From Streptomyces sp. Y2F8-2 (GTDB taxonomy: Bacteria > Actinomycetota > Actinomycetes > Streptomycetales > Streptomycetaceae), in assembly GCF_014905555.1 (NCBI RefSeq), contig NZ_BNGS01000006.1, positions 434,001 to 498,000 of the forward strand: a DNA stretch of 64,000 nt, in the 5' to 3' direction. Positions 56,948-64,000 of the stretch are shown here, piece by piece; positions within the stretch are counted from its first letter, which is position 1, and each line of letters begins with the position of its first letter. The notes below the pieces were generated by a model. That model ran no database searches, was not told the DNA's origin, and saw only the letters and a list, made by a program, of their open reading frames with translations. The position numbers and the translations under genes are program-made.

Positions 56948-58321
56948 TCAGCCGCGGCGGCTCGCCCGGGCGAGGGCCTGCACGAAGCGGAGGGCGTCCA
57001 CCGTACCCACGCCGGTGGCCATGTCGTAGCCGTTGACGGCCTTGTAGCCGGTGACGCCCTCATAGCTGTTGTCCGTGCCGTCGTTGACGTCGACGATGCC
57101 GGAGTTCTTCTGCTTGAGGAGGCTGTACAGCGCCCCGTTGATGTTGCCCACCCGGTGGCCGGCCGCCTGGTCGGCGAGGGCGATGATGCCCGAGAAGAGC
57201 GGGCTGGCCTCGCTGGTGCCGCCGGAGACGTCCCAGCCGGTGGCGGTCGGGTCGAAGCTGGAGTAGACCCAGGCGCCCCCGTTGACCGCGGCCGCCATCG
57301 ACACGTCCGGGGTGCCTCGGCGGGCGCCGACGACGTTCTTCACGCCGTTCTGGAAGGCCGGGCGGGGGAAGACGTGCGACTGGCCGCCGCCGCCCGCGCC
57401 GTAGTCGTTGTAGACGCTGTCCGGCTTGACGCGCTGCCCCCTGTCGTTCAGGTGGAGCTGGGTGCCGCCGATGGAGGTGACCAGCGGGTCCGAGGACGGC
57501 CAGGAGTTGACGGGCTTCTTGTAGTAGGTCTTGCCGTCCGCCATGAGGTCCGTGGCGCCGCCGTCACCGGAGGAGGCGAGGACCGTCACGTGCTTGCGGT
57601 TCGCGTCCTGGAAGGCGTAGCGCAGGTTCTTGATGCTGGAGAAGTCGCCCTTGTCGAAGCCGGGGAACGTGTTCTCGGTGGCGCCGAAGCTCTGGCTGAT
57701 GACGTCGCCGACCCCGTGGTCGATCAGGTACTTCTCGGCGTTCATCATCTCCGGGAGACCCGTGGTGCCTTCGGTCTCGGAGACCGCCGTCTCCACCAGG
57801 ACGATCTTGGCGTCGGGCGCCACGGCGTGGGCCATCTCGACGTCCAGCGAGGTCTCGCCGGCCCAGCCGGTCATGTCGGAGTTCTTCGGGTCGAAGGGAG
57901 GCACCTTGCCCCACTTGACGACCTTGATCTTGGTGCTGGGCAGACCGAACTGCTTGCTGTAGACGTCGAGGTCGTGCTGGACCGTCGGGGAGCCGAACGA
58001 GTCGACGATGACGATGGTGCGCCCCTTGCCCGTGATGCCCTTCTTGTACAACGGGTTGAGGTTGTACGCGGTGCGGTACTGGAGCGGGTTGTAGCAGGCG
58101 ATGTGCCACTTGGCCTGGCACTGCTCGCTGGTCAGCGGGCTGGCCACACCATGGACGAGCGTGTGCCCGACGACGGCCGGAACCGCCTTGGTGTGCGGTA
58201 CGGCGGCGGGCGCGGCCGTGGTGACGCCGGCCAGCGGAGCGGTCGCCAGCGCGGCGACGGCGAGGGCGGCGGTGGCGGCCGTGGAAGCCGCGACACCCCG
58301 CCCGGTACGGGCTATGTGCAT
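56948..58321 (-). CDS. Secreted sedolisin-type serine-carboxyl protease (S53 family)
   Basis: 457 residues. A signal peptide (MHIARTGRGVAASTAATAAL...ATAPLAGVTTAAPA) is followed, apparently without the usual long pro-domain, by the catalytic domain. The triad is Glu156 and Asp160 in WAGETSLDVEMAHAVAPDA and Ser370 in GWDVSGGTSEASPLFSGI. Oxyanion Asp253 lies in VLASSGDGGATD. The C-terminal calcium site region is DVNDGTDNSYEGVTGYKAVN with GYDMATGVGTVD. It would digest proteins outside the cell, with an acid optimum in known family members. The short pro-region (~30-60 residues) is unusual. Confidence 0.92.
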   Translation of the reverse strand: MHIARTGRGVAASTAATAALAVAALATAPLAGVTTAAPAAVPHTKAVPAVVGHTLVHGVASPLTSEQCQAKWHIACYNPLQYRTAYNLNPLYKKGITGKGRTIVIVDSFGSPTVQHDLDVYSKQFGLPSTKIKVVKWGKVPPFDPKNSDMTGWAGETSLDVEMAHAVAPDAKIVLVETAVSETEGTTGLPEMMNAEKYLIDHGVGDVISQSFGATENTFPGFDKGDFSSIKNLRYAFQDANRKHVTVLASSGDGGATDLMADGKTYYKKPVNSWPSSDPLVTSIGGTQLHLNDRGQRVKPDSVYNDYGAGGGGQSHVFPRPAFQNGVKNVVGARRGTPDVSMAAAVNGGAWVYSSFDPTATGWDVSGGTSEASPLFSGIIALADQAAGHRVGNINGALYSLLKQKNSGIVDVNDGTDNSYEGVTGYKAVNGYDMATGVGTVDALRFVQALARASRRG

Positions 58322-58508
58322 GAATCCCCCTGAGTGGTCCGGAGTCGCAGGAAGTGGTCTCCGGACATCCCATCCATTGAGTCATGCACAGGACAAGATC
58401 GTTGAACTGTAGATGCCGAATCCTTTACCGGCCCGGGGGACAGTCCCGGCGGCAGAGTTGTCCACAGGCCGGTCCGGCGGTCCGTCCCGCCCCCTTACTC
58501 TCGTAGGC

Positions 58509-59327
58509 ATGTCAACCCGCGTCGCGTCCCGCCCCGTGGGTACGGTGACGCGCGGGACCACCAATCCGAATCGGCTGCGCCGGATGGATCGCTGGATCAC
58601 AGCGGTCCATGGGGCCGAGCTTCGTCGTACGGCGGAACCCGTGGCCGTCGACCTCGGGTACGGGGCCGCGCCCTGGACCGCGGTCGAGTTGCTGCGACGG
58701 CTGCGTGCCGCCGCGCCCCGCACCCGGGTCGTGGGGGTGGAGATCGAGCCCGCCCGGGTCGAGGCCGCGCAGCCGTACGCCCGTGAGGGGCTGGTCTTCC
58801 GGCACGGCGGGTTCGAGGTGCCCGTGCCGGGGCGGCCCTCGCTCATCCGGGCGGCGAACGTCCTGCGGCAGTACGAGGAGGGCGAGGTCGCCGCCGTCTG
58901 GGAACGGCTGTGCGCCCGGCTCGCCCCCGCCGACCCGGCGTCCGGCTCCCGCGGCGGGCTGCTCGTCGAGGGCACGTGCGACGAGATCGGCCGCCGTCAT
59001 GTGTGGGTCGCCCTGGGCCCCGAGGGTCCACGCACCGTGACGTTCGCCACCCGGCTCGGTTCCCTGGACCGCCCGTCCGACCTGGCCGAACGGCTGCCGA
59101 AGGCGCTCATCCACCGCAACGTCCCCGGCGAGCCCGTGCACGCCTTCCTGCGCGACTTCGACCGCGCCTGGGCTGCCGCCGCACCCTACGCCGCGTACGG
59201 CGCGCGCCAGCGCTGGATACGCAGCGTCCGCCGGCTGACGGCGGACTGGCCGGTCACCGACGGCCCGGCGCGCTGGCGCCAGGGGGAAGTCACCGTGGAC
59301 TGGGGAGCCTTGGCACCCCGCAGATGA
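58509..59327 (+). CDS. Class I SAM-dependent methyltransferase-like protein
   Basis: 272 residues from ATG 58509. Upstream codons are open but low-complexity. SAM motif I reads PVAVDLGYGAAPWTAVELLR, unusual in having DxGYGxxP instead of DxGxGxG, and post-I RVVGVEIEPARVEAAQPYAR provides the acidic ribose ligand. Next are LIRAANVLRQYEEGEVAAVW and GGLLVEGTCDEIGRRHVWVA. The family is conserved among actinobacteria with unknown substrate. The protein stands alone, divergent from the S53 protease. Confidence 0.75.
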   Translation: MSTRVASRPVGTVTRGTTNPNRLRRMDRWITAVHGAELRRTAEPVAVDLGYGAAPWTAVELLRRLRAAAPRTRVVGVEIEPARVEAAQPYAREGLVFRHGGFEVPVPGRPSLIRAANVLRQYEEGEVAAVWERLCARLAPADPASGSRGGLLVEGTCDEIGRRHVWVALGPEGPRTVTFATRLGSLDRPSDLAERLPKALIHRNVPGEPVHAFLRDFDRAWAAAAPYAAYGARQRWIRSVRRLTADWPVTDGPARWRQGEVTVDWGALAPRR

Positions 59328-59556
59328 CCCCTGCCCGACCTGCGAGGAACGATCTTCCTGAGTCCTTCGTCACACTCGCGGGAAGATCGCCGTACGCGGG
59401 CCGGCGACAGGGGAGGGAGATCGTCGTACGAGGTGCGGCAGGTGGGGGAGTTTTCTGCGCGGACAAGTCCCGCCTCTGTGCCTTTGCGTCCGAGCGTGGC
59501 ACGATCCCCAGACGTCTCGTAAGTTACTGACGGTAAATCAGCTTTGGGGGAAAGGT

Positions 59557-60660
59557 ATGGGATCCGGGAAGCGGACCCTGGTCATGGCGGCCATCGCCCT
59601 GGTCTGCACGGTCACCGTGCTGGGTACAGCGGGCGCGGCATACGCGAGCCCGGAGCAGCCGGACCCGAGACCGACCCCGTCCGACGGCTCGGCCACGGCG
59701 TCGGCGTCGGCGTCGGCGTCGGACGAGGTTCTCGAATCGGTCCGCAGAAAACTGGACGCGCTGTACCACGACGCGGCGGTCGCCACCGACGCCTACAACG
59801 CGGCCGAGGAGAAGGCCGAGAAGCAGTCGGCGCAGATCGTCCGGCTGGCCCGGGAGATCGTCAAGGGCCAGGAGAGGCTGGCCGAGCTGAAGGACCGTGC
59901 GGGCGCCGCGGCCCGCGCCCAGTACCGCGGCGGCGGTCTGCCGCCCGAGATGCGGCTCTGGCTGAGCCGCGACCCCCAGGAGTTCCTGGACGACGCGGGC
60001 ACGGTCCGCCAGGGCGAACACGCGGCCACGGGACTGATCGCCGAGTTGACGCGTACGCAGGAGGACTTGAAGCAGTACGCCGGCGACGCCGCCGACGAGT
60101 GGAAGAGGCTCGACGCCAACCGCAAGGCCAAGGCCGAGGCCAAGAAGGAGATCGAAAAGCAGATCGCCGCCGCCGAGGAGCTGCAGTCCCGACTGAAGGA
60201 GCAGGAGCGGGAACGACTGCAGAAGCTGGAGGAGCAGGCCGCCCACCAGGCACAGACCGCCTGGCTGGACTCCGGGATACTGAAGGAGATTGTCGGCAAA
60301 GCGTCCGAAGAGGGGCAAAAGGCCGTACGGTTCGCGACCGATCAGATCGGCAAACCCTATGTATGGGGGGCAGAAGGTCCGAAATCGTACGACTGCTCGG
60401 GGCTGACGTCCCAGGCCTGGGCCGCGGCCGGCGCGCCCATCCCTCGCACCTCGCAGGAGCAGTGGAAGCAGCTCAAGCACGTGAACATCAAGGACATGCG
60501 CCCCGGAGACCTGATCATCTACTTCTCCGACGCCAGCCATGTGGCGATGTACATCGGCGATGGCGCGATCGTCCACGCCCCGCGCCCCGGGCGGACGGTG
60601 ACGATCGCCGGGGCCGGATCCATGCCGATCCTGGGGGTGGTGCGTCCGGACGCCGGCTGA
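59557..60660 (+). CDS. Secreted NlpC/P60 peptidoglycan hydrolase with N-terminal coiled coil
   Basis: 367 residues. A signal peptide (GKRTLVMAAIALVCTVTVLG...AYA) is followed by a Ser/Ala linker (TCGGCG microsatellite encoding SASASAS). A long coiled coil covers ~55-235. The NlpC/P60 domain follows, with Cys280 in GPKSYDCSGLTSQAWAAAG, His328 in YFSDASHVAMYIGDG and His340 in GAIVHAPRPG. It cleaves stem-peptide bonds. The coiled coil probably controls access or recruits a partner, as in RipA-like enzymes. It lies alone, with a 229-bp leader in which no known riboswitch could be recognised. Confidence 0.93.
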   Translation: MGSGKRTLVMAAIALVCTVTVLGTAGAAYASPEQPDPRPTPSDGSATASASASASDEVLESVRRKLDALYHDAAVATDAYNAAEEKAEKQSAQIVRLAREIVKGQERLAELKDRAGAAARAQYRGGGLPPEMRLWLSRDPQEFLDDAGTVRQGEHAATGLIAELTRTQEDLKQYAGDAADEWKRLDANRKAKAEAKKEIEKQIAAAEELQSRLKEQERERLQKLEEQAAHQAQTAWLDSGILKEIVGKASEEGQKAVRFATDQIGKPYVWGAEGPKSYDCSGLTSQAWAAAGAPIPRTSQEQWKQLKHVNIKDMRPGDLIIYFSDASHVAMYIGDGAIVHAPRPGRTVTIAGAGSMPILGVVRPDAG

Positions 60661-60669
60661 ACCGGACGC

Positions 60670-60748
60670 CGACCGGAGAGAGGGCCGTGTCGTGACGTGT
60701 CGTGACGTGACCCGTCCCACGTGACGCGGCCCACCCTCTCTCCGGTCG
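60670..60748 (+). terminator. Long-range inverted repeat after the NlpC/P60 gene
   Basis: CGACCGGAGAGAGGG (60670-60684) pairs perfectly with CCCTCTCTCCGGTCG (60734-60748). The 49-base centre contains the repeats GTGTCGTGAC and CGTGACGTG. Likely a terminator with a branched loop. Confidence 0.7.
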
Positions 60749-60958
60749 AAACCTGCACGAGACGTGACTTTCGTCATCCTCACCGGGATGGTTCGGTGTC
60801 CAACTGCGGTAGGGGATGCGGCATATGACGGTGGCCGGTTGCGCCACCCCGCCCCCTCTGGCATTCCATTGCGGCCTCGGCTACCGCTATGGTCCCCGTC
60901 GGTGGGTCGAGTCCCTCGTCCCGCCGTGCCCTCGGGGGGAGGGAAGGAACCCAAGACG

Positions 60959-62254
60959 ATGCCCGTACCCGTGCCGCGGCCCCGAGCGATCCCGGCCGTG
61001 GAGGGTGGTCAGGCTCAAGCCGCGTCCCTGCCCGGCGCTCAGACCGCACAGGGGCCGTCCGCCCGTGCCAAGGCCCAGAACGACACGCTCACCCTGCTCG
61101 TGATCGAGGACGATCCGGCCGGTTCTCCGATCGTGCCCGAGATGCTCGACTCGGCAGGCCGCCCCATACGGCTGCGCACCGCCCGCAACCTCACCGAGGC
61201 CGAGCGGCTGCTCACCGACGACGTCCACTGCATCCTGCTGGACCTCGCCCTGCCCGCGCCCGGCCGGGCCGCCGAGGAGGACGACGAGCTGGCCGTGCTG
61301 CGGCATGTGCTTCAGCTCGCGCCCCGCCATGCCGTGCTCGCGCTCACCGCCTCCGGTGACGCGGAGCGGGGTGCCGAGGCCGTGCGCGTGGGCGCCCAGG
61401 ACTACCTGTTCCGCGAGGAACTGGACGGGCGGCTGCTGAGCCGTGCAATCCGGTACGCGGTCGAACGCAAGCGGTCCGACACGGCCGAGCGGCGGCTGAC
61501 CGAGTCCAAGCTGCGCGCGCAGGAGAACGCCCGCCTGGAGCGCGGCCTGCTGCCCACGCCGCTGCTCGACGGGTCCTCGCTGCGGTTCGCCGCCCGCTAC
61601 CGGCCCGGCCGTTCGCGTGCCCTGCTCGGGGGTGACTTCTACGACACGGTGCGCACGCCGGACGGCACGGTGCACGCGATGATCGGTGACGTCTGCGGGC
61701 ACGGCCCGGACGAGGCTGCGCTCGGCGTGGAGCTGCGCATCGCCTGGCGTGCGCTGACGCTGGCGGGGCTGTGCGGGGACGAGCTGCTGTCCACGCTGCA
61801 GCAGGTCCTGGAGCACGAGCGGGACAACGACGAGATCTTCGCCACGCTGTGCACGGTCGACATCGCGCCGGACGGCCGCCGCGCCGGGCTGTGCCTGGCC
61901 GGCCACCCGGCCCCGTTGATCGCGCGCCCCGACCGGCCTGCCGAGCTGCTGCCGTACGACAACAACGGCCCCGCGCTCGGCCTGCTGCCGGGCGCGCGCT
62001 GGCCGCGGATGCAGGTGGAGCTGGGACCGGTCTGGAGCCTGATGCTCTACACCGACGGGCTGATCGAGGGCCGGGTCGGGCAGGGCGGGGAGCGCCTGGG
62101 GCAGGACGGCATGGTGGAACTGGTCCGCCGTCGGCTGGGCGAGGGCCTGACGGGCGAGGAACTGTTGCGCGCGACGGTCAACGAGGTCCGCGACCTCAAC
62201 GGGGGGGAGCTGGCGGACGACGTGGCGGTGGTCCTGCTCGACCGGGCGCCGTAA
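60959..62254 (+). CDS. Response-regulator-linked PP2C/SpoIIE phosphatase
   Basis: 431 residues from ATG 60959, with GGAAGGAAC upstream. Residues ~45-165 form a receiver domain with acidic Glu50-Asp51-Asp52, phosphoacceptor Asp95 (HCILLDLALPAPGRA) and VLALTASGDAERG. A coiled linker (RRLTESKLRAQENARLERGL) leads into the SpoIIE-type phosphatase: RALLGGDFYDTVRTPDGTVH, AMIGDVCGHGPDEAALGVEL, ATLCTVDIAPDG, CLAGHPAPLI, LMLYTDGLIEGR and ELADDVAVVLLD. All metal Asp residues are present. This RsbU-like output fits partner-switching control of a sigma factor. No sensor kinase is adjacent. Confidence 0.92.
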   Translation: MPVPVPRPRAIPAVEGGQAQAASLPGAQTAQGPSARAKAQNDTLTLLVIEDDPAGSPIVPEMLDSAGRPIRLRTARNLTEAERLLTDDVHCILLDLALPAPGRAAEEDDELAVLRHVLQLAPRHAVLALTASGDAERGAEAVRVGAQDYLFREELDGRLLSRAIRYAVERKRSDTAERRLTESKLRAQENARLERGLLPTPLLDGSSLRFAARYRPGRSRALLGGDFYDTVRTPDGTVHAMIGDVCGHGPDEAALGVELRIAWRALTLAGLCGDELLSTLQQVLEHERDNDEIFATLCTVDIAPDGRRAGLCLAGHPAPLIARPDRPAELLPYDNNGPALGLLPGARWPRMQVELGPVWSLMLYTDGLIEGRVGQGGERLGQDGMVELVRRRLGEGLTGEELLRATVNEVRDLNGGELADDVAVVLLDRAP

Positions 62255-62446
62255 GCCACGGCGGCAGATCGGACCATGGCGGACCGCCGCCTACGCCGCA
62301 CGCCCCGCACCGAACGCCCGCCGCAGCACAGCCCGGACGGAACCGTCACCGCCCGCGCCCGGCACGGACCGCCGCGGCACAGCCCACGCACGGACCGCCC
62401 GCCTCCACCGCAGCCGCAGGGCGGGGCCGCCCAGGCCACTCGCCCT

Positions 62447-62800
62447 CTAACGCCCGCCGTTGTACGGCCCGTACGGACCGTCGCTGCTGCTCCCCCGGCG
62501 GCGACGGCCCCAGCCGCCGCCCGAGACCTGCTTGAGGGCGGGGCGGACGTCCACGAAGAACACGATCGTGGCGACCAGGCCGGCGAGCTGCAGGAAGAGC
62601 ATCGGCACGAACAGGTTCACCGCGACCGCGATGCCGAGGATGATCAGCCAGAAGCCCTTGTTCTGCTTGTCGGCGGCGCGGTACGCGTCCTCCCGGTACA
62701 GCACGGCCATGGCCAGCGCCACCACGGCGAGCACCAGCATGGCGGTGAAGAGCAGCCACATCAGGCCGCCGAATGCCGTCATCAGCACAATGCCCACCAC
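62447..62800 (-). CDS. DUF2516-family small membrane protein
   Basis: 117 residues from GTG 62800. ATG 62782 (MTAFGGLMWLLF) is also possible. Hydrophobic helices are GGLMWLLFTAMLVLAVVALA, GFWLIILGIAVAVNLFVPML and LQLAGLVATIVFFVDV, ending in the family motif FFVDVRPALKQVSGGG. The loop YREDAYRAADKQNKGFW matches DUF2516. Function unknown. It is conserved near HBHA-like genes in Streptomyces. The C-terminal tail is Gly/Ser/Pro-rich. Confidence 0.82.
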   Translation of the reverse strand: MVGIVLMTAFGGLMWLLFTAMLVLAVVALAMAVLYREDAYRAADKQNKGFWLIILGIAVAVNLFVPMLFLQLAGLVATIVFFVDVRPALKQVSGGGWGRRRRGSSSDGPYGPYNGGR

Positions 62801-62946
62801 CCGAGTCGAGTCGTCTCCACGGCCAACCGTACCCGCCTGCGGCCACCGCGTACCCGTACAACGGGCCGGGCACCTCCGAAGTGCCCGGCCCGTCGTCCGT
62901 CATCGTCCGTCATCCGTCGCGTGGCCCCCGCCGGGGCCACGCGTCC

Positions 62947-63597
62947 TCACTTGGCCGGAGGCGTGGTCTTCTTCGCCGCCGGCTTGCGGGCCGCCGGGGC
63001 CGTCTTCTTCGCCACCGGCTTGTCCTCCGAGAACTCGGCCTTGGGGGCCTCGGCCGGCTTCGGCTCGGCCTTGACCTCGACCGGCTCGGGCTTGCCCTCG
63101 ACGGCGACGGCCAGGTCCTCGATGCCCTCGGCGGCCTCGCCGCGCCAGGTCTTCACGGCCTGCTCGCCGTGCTCGGCGACCTTCTCGTAGGTCTCCCGGG
63201 CCTTGACCGCGTACTCGGCGGCGACACCCACACCCCGCAGCGCGAGGTCCTGGGCGGTCTCGCCGAGCTTCTTCAGGTCGGCGTCCAGGCTGCTGCCGAA
63301 CTTCTTGAGGTCCGAGTCGAGGCTGCCGAAGAACTCGCCCACCTTGGCCTGGATGGTCGACTGCGTCTCCTTGACGCGGGCGCCGGCCTCCTTGGCGCGG
63401 GCCGCGGCCTTCTCCTGGACCGCCTTCGGGTCGGTGTTGCGGACGGCCTCGATGCGGGCCGGGGCCTCGGCGCGCAGCTGCTCGACCAGCGCGGGCACCT
63501 TCTTGGCCTGCTTCAGGGCCAGGTCGGCGGTGCCGGCGGCGAAATAGAGCGGGGTGGGGTCGCTGAGGGTCTTGCGCAGGTCGTCGGTGATGGCCAT
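62947..63597 (-). CDS. Heparin-binding haemagglutinin (HBHA)-like coiled-coil protein
   Basis: 216 residues from ATG 63597, with GGGAGG 9 bp upstream. MAITDDLRKTLSDPTPLYFA is followed by a long helical region (residues ~30-150, LALKQAKKVPALVEQLRAEA; VGEFFGSLDSDLKKFGSSLD) and an Ala/Lys/Pro tail (KPVAKKTAPAARKPAAKKTT) like the lysine-rich heparin-binding end of mycobacterial HBHA. In streptomycetes such proteins are cytoplasmic or membrane-associated, and adhesion is not their likely role. The protein could bind lipid surfaces or nucleic acid via its basic tail. Confidence 0.85.
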   Translation of the reverse strand: MAITDDLRKTLSDPTPLYFAAGTADLALKQAKKVPALVEQLRAEAPARIEAVRNTDPKAVQEKAAARAKEAGARVKETQSTIQAKVGEFFGSLDSDLKKFGSSLDADLKKLGETAQDLALRGVGVAAEYAVKARETYEKVAEHGEQAVKTWRGEAAEGIEDLAVAVEGKPEPVEVKAEPKPAEAPKAEFSEDKPVAKKTAPAARKPAAKKTTPPAK

Positions 63598-63712
63598 GGG
63601 ATGGTCCTCCCGTTTCGGCTTTGTTGAGGGTTTTGGGCGGTCCGCGGGACGTCGAGCCGTCGTCCCGGTGGTCCGGTCGCTGTCCGTGGTCCCGGTGGTC
63701 CCGGTGTCCGGG

Positions 63713-64000
63713 TCAGCCGGCTGCCTGCCGCGGACCGGCATCGCTGCCGTCGGCCGTGCGGGGGCCGGCCTCGGCGGTGTCCTGGGCGTCGTCCATGCCG
63801 TGCGCCTCCTGAGACTGCTGAGCCTGTCGAGTCCGAACCTCATGAACCGCCTGGCCGTCCTCGTCCGCCACGGCCGCCCGGGCGATCTCGAAGCCGTTCT
63901 CCTTGCGGAAGGACTCGTAGATCTGCAGCAGCACCTGCTTCTGCCGCTCGGTCAGTGTGGGATCGGCGAGGATGACGGCGCGCGTCTCCACCTCGTCCCG
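63713..64000 (-). CDS. C-terminal part of a probable helix-turn-helix DNA-binding protein (runs off the right edge)
   Basis: The frame is open at the window end and stops at 63713, giving 95 residues: RDEVETRAVILADPTLTERQ then KQVLLQIYESFRKENGFEIA and a disordered acidic tail. The block 'DPTLTxRQKxxLLxIYxSF' is the C-terminal end of XRE-type regulators commonly found next to HBHA-like genes in Streptomyces. The HTH itself lies outside the window, so the assignment rests on that block and context. The stop is 116 bp before the HBHA start, same strand. Confidence 0.65.
   Translation of the reverse strand, partial: RDEVETRAVILADPTLTERQKQVLLQIYESFRKENGFEIARAAVADEDGQAVHEVRTRQAQQSQEAHGMDDAQDTAEAGPRTADGSDAGPRQAAG

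Noticed and set aside
59328..59556. c-di-AMP (ydaO-type) riboswitch before the NlpC/P60 gene
   Set aside because: Such leaders are known before Streptomyces cell-wall hydrolases, but the conserved ydaO blocks could not be recognised here. Only a short TTAC...GTAA inverted repeat is visible.

Overview
The window is chromosomal DNA from a Streptomyces species. The evidence is the very high GC content, frequent GTG starts, ATGA/GTGA start-stop overlaps between neighbours, and a run of genes in a typical Streptomyces order: terD and a SoxR-type oxidoreductase; msiK; rlmB-cysS; ispF-ispD; carD; phoP-phoR/phoU; mshA; gpmA; NlpC/P60; HBHA-like. The species cannot be fixed from the sequence alone.

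Layout. 1-16.3 kb: end of a GAF-PAS protein (cdgB-like), a flavin reductase, acetyltransferases, arfB, terD, a quinone oxidoreductase with a SoxR-box palindrome, a pentapeptide-repeat protein, a PP2C phosphatase, a large secreted beta-propeller protein, a FAD amine oxidase, a rhomboid-like protein, an APH-type kinase, a beta-helix lipoprotein and an O-methyltransferase. 16.5-23.7 kb: a complete whiE-type spore-pigment type II polyketide cluster. Seven genes lie on the minus strand (WhiE-I, cupin, KS, CLF, ACP, aromatase, cyclase) and the FAD hydroxylase is divergent. 23.8-25.6 kb: two minus-strand genes, one Tat-exported and one a TagC-like beta-propeller, that share a C-terminal module. 25.8-27.4 kb: a remnant bounded by a 41-bp duplication of the 3' end of tRNA-Thr(UGU), carrying one SpoIIE-type phosphatase. 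27.7-47.3 kb: core housekeeping. This covers sugar uptake ATPase (msiK), NDP-sugar transferase, DoxX protein, rlmB, cysS, the MEP-pathway pair ispF/ispD, carD, the phosphate regulators phoP-phoR divergent from phoU over a PHO box, a Cys-rich peptide next to a DUF4242 nickel-binding-protein homologue, mycothiol mshA, an MFS exporter and gpmA.

47.3-53.3 kb is most simply read as a small integrative element inserted at the 3' end of gpmA. The last 19 bp of gpmA recur at 53259-53277. Between the copies lie a tyrosine recombinase, four 67-bp tandem repeats that run into the recombinase 3' end, small membrane and hypothetical genes, gene remnants, and a parS-like 14-mer. 53.4-56.7 kb holds an ECF41/SigJ-like sigma factor with a SnoaL-like and an NADPH:FMN reductase gene, a deaminase-ASCH fusion, and a patch of broken genes. 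56.9-64 kb has a sedolisin (S53) protease, a methyltransferase, an NlpC/P60 hydrolase, a receiver-PP2C regulator, a DUF2516 membrane protein, an HBHA-like coiled-coil protein and the end of a probable DNA-binding regulator.

A recurring feature is the number of short tandem repeats and duplicated gene ends between genes. They include heptamer arrays at 16.36 and 39.17 kb that change by single bases along the array, 14-mers at 30.24 kb, and duplicated 3' ends of the PPOX gene and ispF. All functions are read from sequence motifs and remembered family knowledge. No search was run.
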